Below are positions 60,729 through 64,000 of a stretch of 64,000 nucleotides of DNA, piece after piece. The stretch's first letter is position 1, and each line of letters starts with the position of its first letter. The stretch is from Candidatus Gastranaerophilales bacterium. Its GTDB lineage: Bacteria > Cyanobacteriota > Vampirovibrionia > Gastranaerophilales > Gastranaerophilaceae. Location of the stretch: NCBI GenBank assembly GCA_944324825.1, contig CALUXU010000009.1:1-64000 (forward strand), read 5' to 3'. The position numbers were made by a program, and so were the translations under genes. The notes under the pieces are model-generated. The model saw nothing but the letters and a program-made list of their open reading frames with translations. It was not told the DNA's origin and did not search any database.

Positions 60729-63700
60729 ATGTTTAAAAATAAGTTTAAGTATATAATTATATTTTTAATATTTTATTTAATATGGGCAATTGCTATTCCG
60801 CAATTGTTTAAGTGTAATACGGAAAATATTCAGGCAATTATACTAAAGGAATCGGGGTATAATGTTTGTTTTACAAATCCTGATTTGAATCTCTGGTTTT
60901 TACCGCATGCAAAAATCAGGGCTGAAAGAGTCGAGGTTTTGAACAAGGATAATTCAAAAGCTCTTGTTATTGAGAATCCGCGGATTAATGTAAGGGTTTT
61001 ACCTCTTATTATCGGGAAATTTCATGCCGGCACAATAGAGTGTTCTAATATTCAGGCAAATTTCAGCTTGGATAAAGACTTATATCTTGGTGATTATTTA
61101 CTGGATTTTTCTAAAAAAATAAATGTAAAATCAAAAATAGACAGAATAAAAATCAGTAATTATAAGATTTCACTTTTGGATAAAAAGAGTAAAATGCCTG
61201 TTAGTTTAAACGGGCGTGATTTTTACTTTAAAGAAACCAGAAATTATATTATTGCGCATTCCAATAATGATTTGATTGTCGGGAAAACGTCCTCTTGTGC
61301 GGATTTTGATATAAAAATCCCGAAAAAGAAATTTATAAAAGGCGCTAAAGTTAATCTTAATATCGATAACCTTCGGTTGAAACCGTTCGGGAATATTATT
61401 TCTGCCTGTCTTCATGATGATGTCAAATACATTGGCGGTATTATTGATATCAAGTCAGATAATTCAAAACTGTATGCACAGGTTGATAATTTAAAAATCC
61501 TTGTTAAGGATTCCGCTAAATCAGTAATTTTCCCTGCAAAGTTTACTGTTGATTCAGAGTTTTTATTAAAATCAAATGATTTAACTATTAAACATTTACG
61601 TGCAGAGGGCGGCAACGTTCATGCGAGTTTGCAGGGTGAAATAAGTAAGTTTACGTCGCTTAAACCTGTATTCAATTTGCAAGTTAATATGCAAAAATCA
61701 GACGTAAGGGAAATTGCACTTCTCTTACCGCCTGTTGTTGCCCCGACATTTAATATTTACAGATTAAAAATGTATCCGTTTTACGGGTTTGCAGAAGCGG
61801 ATTTGAATATTAACGGGAAATTTCCTGAACCGCGTATTGACGGATACGTAAGTGTTTCTGATGCATATATGATAAAACCGATACCAAATGCTAAAAAAGC
61901 AAATATTAATATCAAATGTATTGAAAAGCACATGGAACTTGATGTTGTAGTACCTGCAGCAGAAAAAGAAACAGTATATGTAACAGGCTCTATTGATGAT
62001 TACGGAGCATACAAGGCAGATTTAAGAATACGCAGTACCAAATCGGTTGATTTGGCGACGGCTGAATTTGTGCTTAATCCGCTGCATGAAATTTTAAGAT
62101 TTCTGATAGGACCTGTACCTATTATGAATGTAACAGGTAAAGGTAATATTGATATAAGAGTTATCGGGACAAAAAGAGATCCGCATATATGGGGTGATTT
62201 TAATTTTATGAATGCTTCAGCATCATTTAATGATATTCATCATCTTGTATTAAAAAATGCATCGGGTAATCTTAATTTTAATGACCGGATTGCTCATTTT
62301 GTTAACCATACCGGAACTGTGGAAAATCAGCCGTTCAAGGTTGAGGGGGACTGTTCTCTCTTTGGAGATATGAATTTTAATGCCGGAGGAGATAACCTGC
62401 CTTTAAATACTCTTATTAGAACGGTACAAGATTCACCGATGCTTGAACCTGTGCAAAAAATGGTGCCGAATATTAAAAATAGTGCCGGAAATATTGATTT
62501 TAGACTTAATTTAACCGGTAAACTCCCGGATATTAATTATATTAAATTGAATGAAAATCTGTTTGCGGAAGGCTCTATTAAGCTGAAAAATAATTCTCTT
62601 GTACTTAACGGAATCCCTGTTAAACGTGTAAGCGGAGATATTAAATTCAAAAATTTAGATTTAGATTTGAATATTACGGATTATATAGATGCACTTTCAA
62701 AACTTAATATTACGGGTCATGTAAAAAACGGGATTGCAAATATTACCGCAAATTCTTCAAGAATGAATATTCGTGAATTTACTAAAGATTTCTTTAAAGA
62801 ATTAGATGACTGTTATATTTCTCTAAAAGCATCTTATAAAGGCAAAATTGATGATATAGAAATTGATAAAGCGGAATGCTATGCAAAAGTTTTGAAGAAT
62901 AATAAGCCTGTTAAGAATATAAAAGTTATGTCCGGAGATTTTGAACTAAAGAATTCAAAACTTAAACTGACAAATTTTTATGGGTTTATTAAGCATAATC
63001 CTTTTAATATTAATCTTACGGCATCAAATATTTCCAAGGATATTGATAAAATCAGGGTTAATTCTGATGTTAAAATCAAAAATTTTGATTTATGTACTGT
63101 AAATGCGTTTATAAATTGTGATTTAATTCCAAAAGATATTCAGAAAGAACTCAAAAAACTTCAGTTTCACTCCGGCAATACGGATATTACTGCGAAAATA
63201 CACAACAATGATATAAATGCGGTATTAAACCTAAATAATATAAATGCGGTATACCATCTTAATCAGCCTGTACCGATTAGATTAATAAACGGTCAGATAG
63301 CTGTTAAGCATAACAGATTATTCCTTAATAAAATGAATTATCTTGTAGATGACATGCCTGTACTTATATATGGTAATGTTTCTAATATTCTTAAAAAACC
63401 GAAATTTGATATACATATTAATTCAAAGCTTTCGCAGCGAACTTTTGATAAGTATTGGAATGCGGATACGATATATCCGATAAAGGTGCGCGGTGATATT
63501 TTGCTCGGTTCATTAATTACCGGAACATTAGATAAACTGAATACCAAAATGGATTTCAAATTGGAAGAAAATTCCAGCATCTATTATATGGGAGCGACAG
63601 TTGGTGATCCTGAAAATCCTATTACGGTTAATATGGATTTTGATGTATTAAAAAATAACCTCATTAGGTTAAATAAATTCCAATACAGTAAGTTGATTTC

Positions 63701-64000
63701 ATCGCAGAATAATAAACAAAATTTATTCCCTCTTGTAACGGTCAAGGGCGGTATTACTTACCACAACAAAAAGTTCTATACATTTGATAACCTTACAATA
63801 AAAACGCAGGCTCCGACTGATGCAAGAATTTTTAATGTTATATTTAGAAAACCGACAATTAAACATGGTCAGTTTACATCAGATTTAAGAATCAACGGAA
63901 AATCTACATCTCCTAAAATCCTTGGAGAAATGGTTATCAACGGGCTTGATATGCCGTTTTTGAATACTACTATCAAAGATTTATCTTTAAACTTTAACGA
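60729..64000 (+). CDS. AsmA/TamB-like envelope protein (partial, runs off the window)
   Basis: The reading frame is open from the ATG at 60729 to the window end, giving 1,090 codons without a stop. An N-terminal membrane helix (YIIIFLIFYLIWAIAIPQLF) is followed by the AsmA-like opening KESGYNVCFTNPDLNLWFLP, then HAKIRAERVEVLNKDNSKAL. The rest is a long beta-rich, Asn/Lys/Ile-rich chain with repeated blocks such as NVTGKGNIDIRVIGTKRDPH and FDIHINSKLSQ-like stretches. Members of this family are thought to carry lipids between inner and outer membranes, which implies a diderm cell. The C-terminus is not seen. Confidence 0.8.
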   Translation, partial: MFKNKFKYIIIFLIFYLIWAIAIPQLFKCNTENIQAIILKESGYNVCFTNPDLNLWFLPHAKIRAERVEVLNKDNSKALVIENPRINVRVLPLIIGKFHAGTIECSNIQANFSLDKDLYLGDYLLDFSKKINVKSKIDRIKISNYKISLLDKKSKMPVSLNGRDFYFKETRNYIIAHSNNDLIVGKTSSCADFDIKIPKKKFIKGAKVNLNIDNLRLKPFGNIISACLHDDVKYIGGIIDIKSDNSKLYAQVDNLKILVKDSAKSVIFPAKFTVDSEFLLKSNDLTIKHLRAEGGNVHASLQGEISKFTSLKPVFNLQVNMQKSDVREIALLLPPVVAPTFNIYRLKMYPFYGFAEADLNINGKFPEPRIDGYVSVSDAYMIKPIPNAKKANINIKCIEKHMELDVVVPAAEKETVYVTGSIDDYGAYKADLRIRSTKSVDLATAEFVLNPLHEILRFLIGPVPIMNVTGKGNIDIRVIGTKRDPHIWGDFNFMNASASFNDIHHLVLKNASGNLNFNDRIAHFVNHTGTVENQPFKVEGDCSLFGDMNFNAGGDNLPLNTLIRTVQDSPMLEPVQKMVPNIKNSAGNIDFRLNLTGKLPDINYIKLNENLFAEGSIKLKNNSLVLNGIPVKRVSGDIKFKNLDLDLNITDYIDALSKLNITGHVKNGIANITANSSRMNIREFTKDFFKELDDCYISLKASYKGKIDDIEIDKAECYAKVLKNNKPVKNIKVMSGDFELKNSKLKLTNFYGFIKHNPFNINLTASNISKDIDKIRVNSDVKIKNFDLCTVNAFINCDLIPKDIQKELKKLQFHSGNTDITAKIHNNDINAVLNLNNINAVYHLNQPVPIRLINGQIAVKHNRLFLNKMNYLVDDMPVLIYGNVSNILKKPKFDIHINSKLSQRTFDKYWNADTIYPIKVRGDILLGSLITGTLDKLNTKMDFKLEENSSIYYMGATVGDPENPITVNMDFDVLKNNLIRLNKFQYSKLISSQNNKQNLFPLVTVKGGITYHNKKFYTFDNLTIKTQAPTDARIFNVIFRKPTIKHGQFTSDLRINGKSTSPKILGEMVINGLDMPFLNTTIKDLSLNFN

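Overview
The window is an AT-rich bacterial chromosome segment, most likely from a gut-type member of the Vampirovibrionia/Melainabacteria (the non-photosynthetic sister group of Cyanobacteria, for example Gastranaerophilales). This lineage call is inferred from gene content and layout. The ATP synthase cluster has the cyanobacterial order a-c-b'-b-delta-alpha-gamma, with two b-type subunits and with beta and epsilon absent from the cluster. A DnaA-box cluster lies directly upstream of dnaN, as reported for cyanobacterial origins. There is an outer-membrane-type AsmA-like protein and several exported proteins that I cannot match to well-known families. No rRNA, CRISPR array or intact transposase is visible.

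Layout. 1-8.4 kb: a Cys-rich repeat secreted protein, three paralogous NTP_transf_5-type nucleotidyltransferase genes interrupted by ahcY on the other strand, and glmS. 8.5-10.4 kb: a TPR protein, a probable oriC and dnaN. 10.4-16.9 kb: clpP, a folate enzyme, a corrinoid adenosyltransferase and several lineage-type unknowns. 17.0-20.7 kb: flgB-flgC-fliE (rod and export-junction proteins of a flagellum) behind a NarL-type response regulator and a soluble histidine kinase. 21.1-22.3 kb: tRNA-Arg followed by a tRNA-derived fold-back element, a small ORF and two HTH proteins. 22.3-30.5 kb: a tight cell-wall operon, murF-mraY-murD-ftsW-murG, continuing into rsgA, a polyprenyl synthase and a DUF212 phosphatase-like gene. 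30.5-36.7 kb: hpf, a nitroreductase, a double-GNAT protein, an SDR and a GAF-GGDEF-HD-GYP protein. 36.8-39.5 kb: rpmG, fold-back tRNA-like units, tRNA-Trp, secE, nusG, rplK, rplA. 40.5-45.6 kb: the atp operon on the minus strand. 45.7-64 kb: DUF721, nrnA, yihY, glyS, a small integrase, an HlyD-type adaptor, trpS, a Slt-like transglycosylase, a DUF3800 protein, a MarR regulator and the first 1,090 codons of an AsmA-like protein that runs off the window.

The most interesting signal lies in three intergenic regions (about 30498-30793, 39633-39923 and 51336-51632). Each holds the same roughly 295-base module. On the minus strand there is a promoter (TAGACA or GTGACA, 17-base spacer, TAATAT), a structured leader, a strong AAAGGGGG ribosome-binding site and a 26-residue hydrophobic ORF ending in SYLNR. 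On the plus strand a TTGACA promoter drives a convergent short RNA that ends at an intrinsic terminator, and the stem of that terminator encodes the last codons of the peptide. The layout matches convergent type I toxin-antitoxin loci such as par/Fst. I do not recognise the peptide. The terminator stem shows a compensatory change between copies.

Intergenic DNA is dense in dispersed palindromic repeats (GTTGGGGT/ACCCCAAC elements, AGGAGAGGG/GGGTGAGGT elements, TCATTGCGAGCG elements), including one composite of about 270-320 bases present in opposite orientations at 10454-10724 and 39942-40265. Products and functions are inferred from reading motifs in the translated sequence. No database search was run.
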